From Coptis chinensis (taxonomy: Eukaryota; Streptophyta; Magnoliopsida; Ranunculales; Ranunculaceae): a stretch of 64,000 nucleotides of DNA. The position numbers and the translations under genes are program-made. Shown here piece by piece: positions 11,555-25,523 of this stretch. Each line of letters opens with the position of its first letter. The stretch's first letter is position 1. The notes under the pieces were generated by a model. That model had not been told where the DNA came from. It saw nothing but the letters and a program-made list of their open reading frames with translations, and searched no databases. Location of the stretch: NCBI GenBank assembly GCA_015680905.1, contig CM027382.1:4588001-4652000 (forward strand). Reading direction: 5' to 3'.

Positions 11555-14126
11555 CAAGTCACTGACTTTGTCACCTTTGCATTAGGCAAGAATTTTTTGG
11601 TATTCAAATGTGAAAACTCTCAATTTCCCTTTATAGTAATTTGAATTGGAAATGCTCTAACGATTATCACAAAACTGAATTATTATAATATCAGTAACCA
11701 AGTATCAAATGGGTTATTTTCATATATATTTTTTTGGTGATACTTGTGTTATTTTTTCTTCATATCTTAGACTTAAGAATTTGGATGAATGAAGAATAAT
11801 ATTATTAAAACAGTTCAAATATGAACTCCTATCACTTACTTGACCCTCAACTTCGCTCATGCCCTATGCTTGTGAAGCAAAGCGGCTATAGTGAACAGTT
11901 GATTTATTTTATTTTATTTTCATGGGCCCATTGACAATTCGACGCCAACCGTTTTGCAGTATAAACACACGGAGACACGGAGTCCTTAAGTTTTGAGTTT
12001 CGACTGGCATAGCACGATATTTCGAAGGCATTTAGGATATTTGCAAGCTCGTGGGTTAGACGGTTAAGATTTGCTCTTTGCATTTAGGATATTTCGGTAC
12101 AGGAATAGAATAATTCGAGAATTATTGGGTGATTTGGGTTAGACGTATTTAAGACTTTTGACTCTTTGTTTTTACACTTGTGTTAGCAATTCGGGATGTG
12201 GTTTTGCCAAAATTCGTGTACCTGGGTGAATGGGAATCAAGAAGAAAATGAGATCGATGTATCGGTAGAATTATTGGGTGATTTAAAAACAGGGTATATA
12301 TATGGTCAAATATGGAACCAACAAACTAAAATAAACTTTTTAAATGGATACCAAACATCCAATAGAGAATTTGTATTTTACTTGAATGTAATGGTCAAAT
12401 GGATGAAATTGTTAGTTGCTCCTTTCCCCTCATTCCAACCCCCATTCTTTGTATGTTTTTGTTGGATAATGAATTTAAGTTGAAGACAAGGATTACTTTT
12501 TTAATGAATGTTACCAGGACCCCTCTTGAATGTGGTATATTTGTTAGTTTTTGGTTAAACATATATTAATAAAATAGTTAACAAAAAAAACAAAACTTCC
12601 TTCATAATTCAATTTTTTAAAACAAATTAAAATGCATTAACCAAACATGTTGTGGTTTTGTACAAAACAAACAAAAAAAAAAACCATGTTCAGGAAAGTA
12701 AAAAAAGATGGTTGTGTGTATGTATGAATGACAATTAGTTTTGTTGATGAACTACCACCACCAAAAGGCAAAAACTGTTAGTGAACCAAAATCAATTTAC
12801 GATATTTCACATACAAAAAATAATTATCGACATTGAAAAAAAAAAAATAATTGCAAAATATATTCCAACCCCTCATTCTTTTTGGTAGATTCTTTTTCCC
12901 GGTGCAAGCGATTGTGGTTTAATATTTTCAAAATTTACCCCTCTTGACATGGTAAAATTTTCAACCCAATTAAAAAATGTTTTAGTTCAAATGAATCAAA
13001 AAGTTAGATCCATAATGAATTCGAATCAAATCAAAATAAACATATATTAATAAAAAGTTAACAAAAACAAACAAAAAAAATAATTCAACAAACAAAAAAT
13101 GAATCAAACAAACATGGACTTGAATCAATTTCGATTTGAATTTGAACAAATTCAAAAACAAATGAAAAATCCTAGTTTTATTAATGAAAAATTGACGTTT
13201 CCTTTTGCTTTTGGTTTTTCCAATTTTTTGTTTTTAGTTCAAATGAATGACTTATAATGGTATAATTGATATTTTCAACATGGACTTGTCCTTTTGAATG
13301 ATTAAAAACCAAAACCAGTTTTATTAGTGATTATGACGTCTAACTTGTCCTAACCAATGATTTGTAAATCCGGCTGGTTTTATCAGTGATAAAAACTGGA
13401 ATTAGGGCCTTTTGGCTTATTTCTTGTTTAAAAAAACAGTATATATGGTCAAATATTCGGTCAAAAATTTGCAATACGGCAATTATGCGGTGTTTAATTA
13501 ATACGCGATTTAAACGTTTAGTTGCAAAAATTCGGAAGTAAAAAATTCGTGATATTATGTTAGTAAATATTTAATAATAATTGTCATTCTTTACAACATA
13601 ACAAACATATCTAAACAATTTAGCTACAAAAATATTGAAACTAATTGAATGGTCCACATAGGTACTTTTATTTATTTGTTCTTGGATTGAAATTACCGTT
13701 CAAATTTCAAAATACACACACACCATGACATGACAATTTAAATATTGCCCAAAAAGTATAAAACAAAATTTTGGATTAATTTATCACTAAAAATGTAAGA
13801 GTGAGGGACTTAAAGTAAGAGTGAAGACATAAAGTACATAAAAAATAACAAAAACGCAACCGAATTTTCATTAATTTTTTTTTTAGCCAAATTTTTGAAA
13901 AAGAATTTTTGAAAAATTCAAAGCAAAATCCGTATTATTCGTTTTAAGGCGAAAATTCGCAAATTATTGCGAATCTTTCAAACATTCAGAAATATTATAC
14001 GTTTTGCCCTTCAAAAATTCGATTCACAAAGGCTTGAGTATTCACTTGATCCTCATTTTTAAATAACTCTCTCAAATTCTTAGAAAAGAACCCCCAAGCT
14101 AAAACTGTAAATGGTGAAGAAATTTA
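11555..14126. other. AT-rich region with degraded repeat sequence
   Basis: No gene recognised. Several A/T-rich blocks recur, such as ACATATATTAATAAAA...GTTAACAAAAA near 12560 and 13040. The part from about 13440 to 14030 is rich in ATTCG/CGAAT words, like the hAT element at 26336-26776, so it is probably a decayed relative. Its ends could not be defined. A 95-aa ORF at 12196-12483 has no recognisable domain and was left out. Confidence 0.4.
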
Positions 14127-14130
14127 GGCA

Positions 14131-14395
14131 TCTTGAGACATTCATGAAATTGGGTCGATTTGATGTTGGATCAAGATACCAGAATTGGAAAGATATTTCT
14201 CCATTTCAATTATGGTATCTTGATCCACCTGTGTCAAAAACTTTCATTGGTATTTTTTCTTTTTCTTTTTCATTTTCATTTTCATTTTGAACGGGTAACA
14301 CTTTATCATCGATTTGCGAACCAATTAAAGAATTGTTGATGGAATTGATGTTAGTTTCAGCATCAAATCGGCCCAATTTCATGAATGTCTCAAGA
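14131..14395. repeat. Nested foldback: outer inverted repeat plus inner hairpin
   Basis: The outer arms are 35-bp inverted copies with one mismatch, at 14131-14165 and 14361-14395 (core GACATTCATGAAATTGGG). Inside the left half lies a second, independent hairpin at 14168-14226. It has perfect 14-bp arms (GGATCAAGATACCA and its complement) and a partly self-complementary loop (AATTGGAAA against TTTCAATT). The spacer to the right includes a TTTTC/TTTTCATTT simple repeat around 14255-14290. It could be a small foldback transposon or a hairpin RNA source. Confidence 0.7.
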
Positions 14396-14801
14396 TACCC
14401 AAGATTCAGATGAGGAGAGTTGTGAGGAGCATAAAATTTTGGTTTTCGAAGAAGCTGAAATCATTCTGTCTTTGAGGGGTAGTAAGAGAGTCAGATTCTG
14501 CAAGAAAATATTAAATACTTTATTGTGTGGTGGTGGGATTAAAAAAAAACGATATTATCTCCCTATTACTCTCAAAAGAGTCAAAGAAGATATAGAGTTG
14601 TATAGAAAGGAGTTGAATAAGTCAAATACGGTTGAAGGAGTGTTGAATAATTTAAAAAGATGTAGACCAGATTATGATGATAGATGGACGAAGAAGAGTC
14701 TAGCAAAATTAAATTTAGAAATGATTGAAGATGAGATGTATAGTTGGTTGATGATAATGAAATTGTTCAAGTCTACCATTGCGGCCCTTGAGTACATGTA
14801 A
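14385..14801 (+). CDS. Hypothetical 138-aa protein, uncertain
   Basis: An open frame of 138 codons with an acidic N-terminus (SDEESCEE) and a Lys/Glu/Leu-rich, probably helical remainder (residues about 70-138). No family is recognised. Its ATG lies inside the right arm of the foldback at 14131-14395, so the start may have been supplied by the repeat. No introns, promoter or 3' signals are evident. It could be a remnant of a larger gene or a chance ORF, although its composition is more protein-like than most AT-rich ORFs nearby. Confidence 0.3.
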   Translation: MSQDTQDSDEESCEEHKILVFEEAEIILSLRGSKRVRFCKKILNTLLCGGGIKKKRYYLPITLKRVKEDIELYRKELNKSNTVEGVLNNLKRCRPDYDDRWTKKSLAKLNLEMIEDEMYSWLMIMKLFKSTIAALEYM

Positions 14802-16585
14802 CGGAGCGCACCCGTGTTAATCTTGAAGATCACTTATCTGGTATAGTTTCTCATGTATCTTAGTTGGTGGTTGAGATAGTCCATGTGTGAATTTATGTTG
14901 ATTTTCTTGATGTGGATTAAAGTAATTAAGTTCAGTTAATGGTTTTTAAGTGCAAAACTCCATATTAGTAAAAGATGGTATAGTGGCATAGTAGTGCTGC
15001 CTACATTAACAAAATAAAGTATATTTAGGGACGGAGCTAGGATTATGTGTACATCCCTACACCACCAAAAAAAATATATACAATTTTTTATTTTTTTTAT
15101 TTTTGTGAAAAAGGTATAAACAATAAAGATAAACAAAATTATATATTTATTTCAATTTACAAAACTAGAGTGCATTGACTACTAAAAATTTAATATGGAC
15201 TGATTAAGTTAACTATTTAAACACTTAATATATTAATTGATATTACTATGTCTATATCTACCTAATCTAGTCCAAAAGTCTACAACAATTCAACAAATTG
15301 TTAACTTACTATAATGTTATAAGTCATATAACTCTACTATAATGTGGAGAAAACTATAAAAAATTAACATTGAAAGTAAAAAATTACCTTGTTTTGTTTT
15401 GTTTTTTTTTTTTAAGTAGAAATTTTATTGATAATAATAACAAGTTTTATAAATAATTAGGACAAGCGTGTAAACTGTGGTCACAAGTCCTTTTTGTTTT
15501 TTGTTTTTTGTTTTTGTTTTTGGTTTTTGGTTTTTTTTTTGGTGCTTGGGTTAGAGTATCGATATACAGGGTGGAGGCCTTCATTTGTAGCCGTACGTCT
15601 AAGAAATCTAAAATTTCTGCAACGTTAAATGATGACATGATTTAAAGATGAAGTTCTCTATATCCATCTGAAATATATGCATGTACTCTTTAGTAAATAT
15701 TAAGTCATAGCATCAATCAAAACAAAGAATTTTGATTTAAAGATTACCTGCTGTTATACGAACTCTAAATAAACTCTACCATGAAAAATAATGAATTAGA
15801 AGCTGATTTTTTGTGGAGACGTTAGTCCCACAATATAAATCATCCTTAGAAAAAATCAGCACATTTGAAGATGTCTAAACATATCAAAATTTGCTTGCAA
15901 TGTTATAAAATTATCCAACGTTCTAGATTTTTCAAATTTCAAAACAACTTTTTACAAGGTTAAACATTTCCGTTTGGGCTGAGTTTATTTGGAGTTCATA
16001 TAACGAGCTCGGAAAGATTATGTTTCTAAGATATTCATTTGGCAATGAAAATATAGACAAATTACAAGATTGAATCTGCTGGTTTCTTCTTACTATGCAG
16101 GGTGTAAACCAAGATCAGGTGAACATTAATCTTGTTGATACGTGTTTATCTTACGAAACACATTTGATGATTTTAGTTAGCAATACAACCTACAGACTAT
16201 TCCTACTGATAAGCAATACCGGTGCTCGTATTGAACTAGTGAAATCCATGCAAGGATACCAAAGTCTAAAGTAGCAATTAGTGTACACACGATTATATGT
16301 ATTCTTTACAGTACGTAGTTTCACTACTTTTCTGTAAGTTCGTTTCTTTTAGCTTTCAGGTTGAAAGAACTCTTCGAATATTAAGTTACTCGCCATTTGT
16401 CACCAAGACTCGTATTGTTTCATAAGATGCTTATACACACATTAAGCAAAACTTGGACAGTATATGTTGGTGCTCACTTTATGTTGCATCATGCGAAAAA
16501 GACGACATAGTGTTGAACTGTTGAAATGCACCATTTGTCTCTCTTTCTCTGTCTCTGCTCTTAGAATAGTCAAATACCTTGTAAA
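14802..16585. other. Intergenic, AT-rich
   Basis: No gene found. Contains a T/G simple tract (GTTTTTT-type units at about 15485-15540) and scattered A/T runs. The final few hundred bases presumably include the 3' region of the minus-strand SAUR gene. Confidence 0.5.
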
Positions 16586-16834
16586 TTAGTCCAAGGACTT
16601 TGCCAAGAATGCCATAAGCCTCTCAAAGTTGGACTCATCACAAGGTAGAACAATGCTACTCTGACTATCGAATCCATATTCTTCAGCTGCTTTATCTAGC
16701 AATTGTTGAAAGAGAGAGTTTTTTAGATAAAACATGGGAACTACATACCTCCTCATATCACTTCCTACATACACAACAAAATGACCTTTTGGAGCTTTTT
16801 TCCTTCTGAACTCAGTTTCCAGTTTCTTTGGCAT
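16586..16834 (-). CDS. SAUR-like auxin-responsive small protein
   Basis: An 82-aa intronless protein of the SAUR family, early auxin-response proteins that promote cell expansion by inhibiting PP2C.D phosphatases. The family core is complete: APKGHFVVYVG at about residues 13-24, RRYVVPMFYLKNSLFQQLLD at about 28-47, AAEEYGF, and IVLPCDESNFERLM near the C-terminus. Length (82 aa) and lack of introns fit the small SAUR10/SAUR20 type. Met 16834 precedes a short basic leader. A TATA-like box sits about 50 bp upstream. No second SAUR copy is seen nearby, although such genes are often clustered. Confidence 0.93.
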   Translation of the reverse strand: MPKKLETEFRRKKAPKGHFVVYVGSDMRRYVVPMFYLKNSLFQQLLDKAAEEYGFDSQSSIVLPCDESNFERLMAFLAKSLD

Positions 16835-16882
16835 GTTTGTACTCTTTAGACTACGGACTTCAGTCCAAACACAGAAGGTGAC

Positions 16883-16891
16883 ATTTATATA
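16883..16891 (-). promoter_or_regulatory. TATA box of the SAUR gene
   Basis: On the minus strand the sequence reads CTATATAAATG, with TATATAAAT at 16891-16883. This is about 50 bp upstream of the SAUR ATG, consistent with a start of transcription roughly 20 nt before the ATG. Placement is by inspection only. Confidence 0.55.
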
Positions 16892-16892
16892 G

Positions 16893-18478
16893 AGAATAAC
16901 TTGTCAATCAAACTATCTGTGCTGAAAGGGATATGGATATGGACACATACGTTTAGCTGTTTATAGGTAGAGTTGGGAAGTGTGCCAAGACATCCATTAG
17001 ACCATTATGAAGATAAGGTAAAACGAGAAATGGGTGCTGAGAGCAACTGGAGGAAATGGGGAAAACAATTTATTTGCAGTCCATACCTGAGGAGCCACTT
17101 TTCAACTTCAAGCTTTAGAATATATCGAATTGTTTTCCCTACTACTAGAAAAACGTTTTTCAGTACAATAATGTTGCTAACAAATCTAAACTCCGGCTCT
17201 CCTATTATCTATGTACAAAAATCTATGATACATCTTCTCTTATCAACTAAAAAGAGGGCAAAAGAAAAGGTAATACTGGTTCTAAATTCTGAAATTTACC
17301 TAGTCTCTTTAGAGTTAAGATGTTATGTATGTCCAATTTTTGCAACCCCACCCCTTGGTGTACTTGCATAAGAATAGCTGTCTAAATGACTAGCTGTTCA
17401 GGTGACTCTAAGATCGAAAGGAAAAGAAAAACGGACAAGATTTTCTCAAACGCTGTTATCAGAATGTCATCACTCGTTAATTAATTTTAAATTTTCCTCG
17501 TTTTTTTTTTCGGACTGTCTAAGGATGGGTGGATGAGCATGCATAAATTCTATTGAGACAGAAAAACATGATATATCATATATGAAGCAAATGTTTCCTC
17601 ATTATTGAGAAATGGCCAAAGTGGTGGACACCCAACAAACGTGTAGTTCTGAAGTCCTCAAAGTCTGACTGTTTGACGTGCACTTGGATCTTGACTGATT
17701 TGCATTGAATGGTAATATAGAGCTACAGACTACTTGGTACTGCTGGAGCCTGGAGTGCTCGGCGGCTGGGGGATATATGTAGTTAGTTGGGCAGTTAGCT
17801 GCATATGGTGTCAGTGTTTTCTACACACTCAAATTGAATAGCATATAACGTCCTTCCATTCGTCATTCCCCTTCTGACTTCTGAGTCATGGGCACGGCAA
17901 AAGGTAGGTACTAGCAAATGCCTAACAGTTGGAGGCGCCTAGGAGCCTATGACTTCTCTTATAGTCTGATATTTGTTTCATGCCAATATTCACCTATAAT
18001 ACTCAATACCACACCTGATTTTTGGTTTACAGCGAGAAGAAATATTTAAGGCAAAAGATGATGAAGCGTTCACAAACGTTTTATAAACTCAAACATCTTG
18101 CACAAAATTATTACTAGGTAGTAATTGTTTATATGGCGCACGGTTTAGAATTAACGAAAGCACTGCATAAAGAATGATACTGGCCGAACGAAGAAAAAGC
18201 AAAAAATGATTACTACTGGTTCAGTTACATTACTTTAGTCGGTGACACATCATAACATCATTCACAAGATTTCACAGATAAAGGATGTAACTACTGCAAT
18301 AAAATTATAATATCATAGTTTACAAATTCCAACCCCGCCCAACAAAAAATTTCTTCCATTAGCTACTTTGACTCCGACGGGAAAACTGAGAGATGCGTGT
18401 GCTATAAAGCAAAAAGTCATTTCCTGTCCCAAAGAGCGGGGATTGTGTCATCATCACCTCTGTGCACAACAAACTAAG
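16893..18478. other. Intergenic between SAUR promoter and RPN1 3' end
   Basis: No gene is supported. A 132-aa plus-strand frame at 16973-17371 has no family resemblance. The segment just above the SAUR TATA box presumably holds its upstream regulatory sequence. The part close to 18478 is the 3' UTR side of RPN1. Confidence 0.45.
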
Positions 18479-21400
18479 CTATTCATCATCCTTGTAATCT
18501 GGATTCTTTTTCAAAATGACAAAGCCTTCAAGAATTGGTGTAAGAGGAATGTATCTGCACAAAAAAGATGTACAGTTATGCTGCAGAAATCACCAACATC
18601 AACATATTGAAAGGAACAAGAGGACTAAATAAGATTTACTTTTCGGTAGTTAATTCTGCTCTTTCACCAGCTGCCAAGAGAACTGGCGTGGAGTGTGTTT
18701 GAAATCCAGTGATGCTCTTTGGCCTACCAGCTTGGCCAACAACATCAACAGCTTGGCCCACTCTAACAGGCACTGATAAAGGTTTAAGATCCTCATCTAC
18801 GGTCATCAACATCCTAGGCTGCAATATATCAAAAGACAAGATACAAACTTCAGAGAAAATGACAGAGCACACAACAAGATGACAATAAAATCATAAAAGA
18901 AAACAAGATCAAGTTGAGACAGGACCTGCATTGCCAAAACAACGAAATAGAGAACGTAATGGTATTTCCCGAGGATTATGTTTTTCATGTCCAGACAGGC
19001 ATGCAGCAAAGTGATGATTCCAGCAAGTGCCGTCCTTTGGAAGGGGATGAAACCAAAAAGAGGTCAGGCACTTTTGCAAGTGTTGATTTAGCTGTATGTA
19101 AGTTTAGCACTTTAACATCCTAAAGTACACTACAACTGCTCATTATATTTCCAGATGAAGTTAACTAAGGTGAAACTGTGGAAGTAGGACACACAAGTAT
19201 GGAAATGGATTGCAACAGATGGTTTTCCATGCAAGATATGAATACTTACGGAGACAACAAGAATCGCTCAGAATGGTACGGAGCCAGAGTTAGTAAGCCC
19301 TTCCCTAGATGTACAAGACCTTGAGCAATCCGTACCTATACATACAAGATAACAAGAAGCAGTCAAATAATTAAAACAGCCAAAAAGTAAAATAAATGAA
19401 CAAACTAATAGAGTTTAAACTAGCATCATACACAAAAGAGGAGACTAGCTTCTTTGTAGTAATAACTAGAGAGGTTGCGAAGCATGCCAGCAATTCGAGC
19501 ATTGTTGGTACCAGCGCCAATTAAACCCAGTGAGATGATTGCCGCCTGCAAAATCAACTCTATAGTCAATATTAAATCATTATAAGGTCACAACATGGAT
19601 GGCGTTTTATGCTACAATAGAACAAACCATGGCTACATCTGAATCTGAGTCATGGCTGAGTCTGCTGAGGGTGTCCATGACATTGACCTGATCCAGCACC
19701 CATTTAACATGTTAGCAAACCAGAAAACATAAAAAGAGAACACAAAGGAGTAAAAAACCACATGTTTCTCTACTATAACTAGAAGTTTGTCCGAGTTAAT
19801 TTTTTTTTTTAAATGTAAGAAGTGCTTCGAATATTGAACACCAAGTTGAAATTTTCAAATAACATAGTAGTAACAACCTTGATCAATTTCTCAACTCAAG
19901 CAATGTAGTCCTGTTTTTATAGCTCACCCCAGGCCTCGCAAGGGTGTGCAAGAGAGGGAATGCCTATACCCAGTCTCATTGGTTGTCATGTAATTTCCGT
20001 TATCAAGTTATCGATGGAATGTCATAATAATAAAACTAAATAAAAAAGAAACAAAACAAAAAATCTGAAAAACAGCCTTAAATGTTAGTCGAAGCAAAAT
20101 CATTAAAACCACCTTTGGGTTGGATATGCAAAGTAGTCCAAGAGCCAAAGGAACAGCTCGACGAATATTATGCTCTCCATACTGCAACAGATGCTCCAGT
20201 GAACGTATCGCCATCTCAAGACCCAGTTCCTCAGCCATAGCAACCATAGCAATCCCAAGCACAGCAGGCCCCTGATGGGTCTCACCCTTATCCTTCTCCA
20301 GATGTTGTGCACAGTGTCCAAGAAGATTCTGCACCTGTTTGGATAAAGAAATGTATCTTGTTAACAAGACTAATGGTAATCTTTAATAAATACTTGGTTA
20401 AACAAGAAGGTATACCTTTAAAACATTGCCAGTTCCAGCATATGCACAAGACAAAAGAGTCATATCACAATATTTCCTAATCTTCTCATTAAATGTCTTC
20501 GAAACTTCAGCAGTGGCTTCCACCCTTTCCTGACAGCAACAAAAGTTACGGTGTAAGTGCTCGTAAAAACACCTCGCAGTTCCTAATATTTATGTTATAT
20601 CTTGAGTACATTTTGCACGAAAAAACATGAAGGACAAACTGAGGCAGAGAGACTTACGATAGAACTATTGAAGCGAAAAAAATTTAATTAGTTACCTGCT
20701 TCCCAAGGTAAAGAAGGCCCAGGCCCAGAGGTAAAAACCTAATGAGCGGCTCAACCAATTCAGCCTCACTCCGGTCCATTAACGAGAAAATAATCGACTG
20801 TGCAACCTCTTCGTTGCAGGAGCCCACATATACCAAGCCCAATGAGATTGCAGTAAATGCAATTACGTCTAGTGGTGCTTTGGGGTCGTTAAGAATGGGT
20901 GACAACTTCTCGCGTATCTGTAAATACATTTGTAGTCAGTATAACAGGAAAGAGTTAAGCACATGATATTTATCACAAGGAAGGGCAAGAATTACACATT
21001 AGAAGTTATGATAATTGCTCTTCCAAGTAGATCTACCATGCTCATCTAATTAAATGGCACATCCCAAATTGTGAAATTTCCTCATAGTAGCTTACCTGCT
21101 CATTCTGGGACCCAGCGTATGCAAGACCCAGTCCCATAATGGCTCCAATACGGACGGTTGAATCGTCTCTATCTATATACTCAGCAAGAAGTGCCAATGC
21201 CTAAAAGATGAGATTCAAAGGTCAAAACAACTACATAAGAATAAGAAAAAAAGGTGTCACAAAATATTTTAATGAATATAAGCAGCAGTGAAGTACTAAC
21301 AGGATCACAATCATTGTTGACACTGCAGTTGACGATGCCAACTCCTAGTAATGCACCCGCAATAATGTGGTTGTCATTGCTGTGGAAGTACTTGTCAATT

Positions 21401-24400
21401 TGTGCAAGACCAGAGTCAACATCCCATAACAAAATCATACCCTACAATCACAAGTATAAACATTTATTAATTTTTTTCGATTAAAAACACAATGATAGGC
21501 GAACTAATTGGTGATGAAGCAACATACAAGACTTGCTGCAGCACTAGCTTTCCCATGTTCCTTGTTCTTGAAAAGCCAGCTTCCTGCAGAGCCACCACTT
21601 GAAGAATCGGAAGGCACCGTCATCAACTTATCCTGCAAGGAAAAGAGTCAGTAAAATGTCTAGGTAACATTATATTGCCATTCTACTGAGGTCATATCTT
21701 ACCTGACCAAAACCTGCATTCACAAATGCATTAACAAAAGTTGCTGCCAAGTTTTGTCTGGCTGAATCAACACTAGCACCAGCACTTGCCCTTCCATCAA
21801 TCAAGTGCACCTAACAAACAAGACCACCAACAAAAAACAATAAATCTCTGACAAACGACATGAATTTAGATTACGGTTTAACTTAGAACTCTTCTTCTAA
21901 GAGATTTGGTAATTAGTTTGGAAGAGAAAGATGAGAATGTAAAACCAACTGCAAAATGATTTTTTCTAATAGATCTGAAAAGGATTAATAGTTCCATTCT
22001 TTAGAAACCAATACCTTATAAATATCTTCAGGGGATTTAGGTTCCATGACTTCAATATCGCGAGCAAGGTTAAGATAGCCTTCACTCAATTTAGCATTGT
22101 TAATAATTTCTTGCATTACCTCCCTCTCATCATAATCCGCAACCATAGCTTCATCAAGCACAAAATCAACACCCTGGACCACAAACAAGTGTAAGCCAAT
22201 ACACAACCGAAAACATCCTATAAAATACAAACTACTAATAAGTGTCCGCTGATGTCATTAAAATGTATGTCTCTACAAAATTAACCAGCTAGAAGGAATA
22301 TCAGAGGTCCTGGACTATAAACATGTGTAAACCTACAAGACATGATCAATAAATTTTCTAGCAATGTTTATAAACAGCAGAAGCTTAGTCCACCTTTTGG
22401 AATAATATTTGTTAGTTGAACATTTTGTCATACCATTTCTTCAGAATGATATTTATTAGTATTTCAGCATATTGAGGCCAGCACCTAGCAGAAATATAGT
22501 ATTTCAAATGCAGTCTTAACTGTGAAGTATTAGCAATAAGTCAACAACAGAGTTAAAACTTACATGTCGAGCAAGAATATAGCAAAACTGCTTCTTCTGT
22601 AGCAAATCATCAGTTAAGGTAAACAAATCCTTCACATACTGTCAAAAAGAAACATAGAAATGTAAGTACCATAAATGACTGCAAAAAGACATCAGACGAT
22701 AATTTACCCAAATGGCAAACCATGCACCTGTAGATTATCTAGGAAGAGAGCAATCCTGAGCGCACTTGGATACTCTTTGAACCTGAGATAAATTGTATGT
22801 GCTATGTCCAGGACTAACATGTCATCTGGACCAGGAAGGTAGCTGCAATATTATATAAATTGGAATTAAAAACTACGCAGGTAATAGATAGCGAGACAAG
22901 GAAAGTGAAATCATGCAGTACAGTCCATGTGCTCGTGGTTTACACCCAAAACTGACATCAAGCAGTACAATCCTTGTGGTCATGGTTTACAGCTAAATCA
23001 CTAGGTTTTAGCTCCAAAATAGCATGCCATCGCGACGAGGAGAAGATTTACATCTATAAGTATCAATTAGGAAACCATCTTCCCAAAGCCATTATGTGGG
23101 TTATTTTGGAATGAAGAAACCATAATACTTGTAATACTTTCAATGGTAATGAAGTTGCATTTTTATCGATCAATCAGAATAAATAAATAATAATAATAAA
23201 TAAAAATAATGGGTGGTTTCATGGAATTCACATCATGACGAATGTTTTATATTTGTCACTTCTCAGTACTCTTGTATCAGATTCAGATGCAAAAGGCTGT
23301 TACATCTTTCACCAAAGCCTCATAAAGGTATCATACGCACGTTCCGGTACGGCTAATGTGCATAAACATAGAGAGCTTCAAGTGCCAAAAAGTTTCAGAC
23401 AAATCAAAAAAATTATGAAGAAAGCTAACCTCGCAGAACTAGTAAGGTACAAGCATGTCCGCTTGTAATTGGTTCTATCAACATGCTTAGCTAACAAATC
23501 AAGATCTTCAACCTAGGACCAGTTTAAGATAAATGAGTTCCTCTCACAACAACCGCAAAAACAATAATAATGGGTTAGGAAGGATGTGGAGCAGACCTCC
23601 ATAAGAAGATCAACAGCCTCAGGCTCTGCATTGTGCTGCAGCATTATAAACAAAATATAAGTATGGAATTATAATAACTAAGCTTCTATGTTGATGGGCC
23701 AAAGAACGCATGATTACATCAACATATAATAAATCAAGGAAACTGTGTTAGACATTCAAAAACCTTGAAAGCCTATATATGAATTAGGAGCCACACCTTC
23801 ATATGAAAAGATATGATTTGTTTCACAAGTCCCATCAGGTCCTCTATTTCTGCCTCTCCATTCTGCTGCTAGAAAGAAAGATGAGTAGAAGGAAAGAGTT
23901 AGTAACATGAACTTTTCCATTGGAAATGAAGAGAATCCGTACATAATTATATATCTATTCATGTGTAAGATGGGTGTAAATTCCATGGAAACCATTTAAA
24001 AAAAATAGAATGACCCAACTAATAGGCTTCAAATAGATGAAATCATTACATCACATAGAGCGTGAGTAACAAATATATTATGTCCTCTACATCCTAACAA
24101 ATTTCTTCCTAATTCGACATTAACAAAAGAATCATTCTTCATAAACTGACAACTAACCTGTCTCTTAGCATATTCCTGTGAGATTTCCCCTGCAAGATTC
24201 CTGATTATCATTTAAGAGAAATTAGGAGAAAGTGAGTAAAATAGAACTGAAACATTCTTTAGCACTGAAAAACGGTTATAAGAGTAGAAGTTTATCATTA
24301 ATAGAAATGGATTACACAAAGATTAAAACCTTCCAGTTGAAAGATAATTACCTGACGTACTCATGACCCCATGAACCGATATCCCCTTCTGAACCCAACA

Positions 24401-25365
24401 GCCTGTACTTGAGGCTCTCCTGCAAAAGTCAACAAAACTAAAGAGCTCAACATTCGCTATAAGAAGACCGTGAAATGAACAGGGAAATAGATTCCATACT
24501 TACTCAGGGATACACATCATATAATAATACAACATGAAGTGACCCAAACCACTAAACTTAAAAAAGGACTTACTTATACGCAAGAAAATTATACTATATA
24601 TATATATAAGAGAGAGCTAAACGCAATGATGGTAAGCTGATAATGATTAATGATCTAGTACGACTGCCATGTTACATTCGTTAAGCGTTAAACAAGAAAC
24701 TTAAAAGACTTTAAACCGAGAAGAAGAAAATGTACCCTTTCTCCTTCTGCAGACATGGTCAAGGCCAAAACCGAGAGTATGTCTCCGAGATATTTCTACA
24801 ATAAGAGAACAAATTAAATCAGATAATAATAAGCTAAAACACTTTCCAACAAGTAAGAAAATAAGAAACTCATCTGACTTGTTACCTTCTCCTCTGAATC
24901 TCCCATTGTCTCGTAAAACGATTTCAAGATACCATAATGTGGACGTAGAAACTTAAGCGGTTTGGGAACAGATGTCATGGAGCTTGTTGATGTCCGAATC
25001 TCATCCCTATAGAGAACATATTTTCAAAATGAGATTCCGGACTTTACAATATAAAATGCTGCATAATTTGCATATTATGACTACTACACTCTGAACCCAA
25101 CCGGAACACACAGTCACCCTACTACCACAGCTGAGCAAGATCTTATAAATGTAGTAACTTAACTTTCACACCCAGTAAACATAACTTGTAAAATTTTCAA
25201 ACTAACAAAAACAAATTTCTGGGTAACTACCTCATGCTTTCAAGAGCAATTTTCTGGATACCAGGATTAGAATCCTGAACTCTCTCAACATAAAGTTCCA
25301 ATTTTTGCTTCAATGCCAAATCCTCATCAGACTACATATTCAAACAAAATATATATATTAAAGGC

Positions 25366-25397
<32 letters not shown>

Positions 25398-25523
25398 AGT
25401 TGAAGGTTTTACCAAGTCGTCATCTTTATTATTATTCTTGTCATCTTTCTTCTTGGGGTCTTTAGCTGGTGCTTTAACAGAAGAAACATCTCTCTTCTCT
25501 TCATTACTTGGATCTATCGCCAT
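18479..25523 (-). CDS. RPN1: 26S proteasome regulatory subunit RPN1 (PSMD2 homologue)
   Basis: The largest base subunit of the 19S regulatory particle. It binds ubiquitin, UBL shuttle factors and UBP6. Twenty-five exons were traced by GT-AG sites, from ATG 25523 (exon 25413-25523) to the TAG at 18479-18481 (exon 18479-18554). Intermediate exons include 25231-25331, 22015-22173, 21301-21441, 20696-20917, 20113-20334, 18926-19034 and 18640-18818. Lengths sum to 2688 nt, that is 895 aa plus stop, the usual plant size. The N-terminus is lysine-rich (KDPKKKDDK). The middle carries the toroidal PC repeats ([64 protein letters not shown]). The C-terminus has [17 protein letters not shown] and [19 protein letters not shown], then a short acidic tail. 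No frame breaks were found. An essential housekeeping gene, probably constitutive. Confidence 0.96.

Noticed and set aside
12196..12483. 95-aa plus-strand ORF
   Set aside because: No recognisable domain; lies in AT-rich repeat-like sequence.
16973..17371. 132-aa plus-strand ORF between SAUR and RPN1
   Set aside because: Composition typical of chance translation, with no family match and no promoter or splice evidence.
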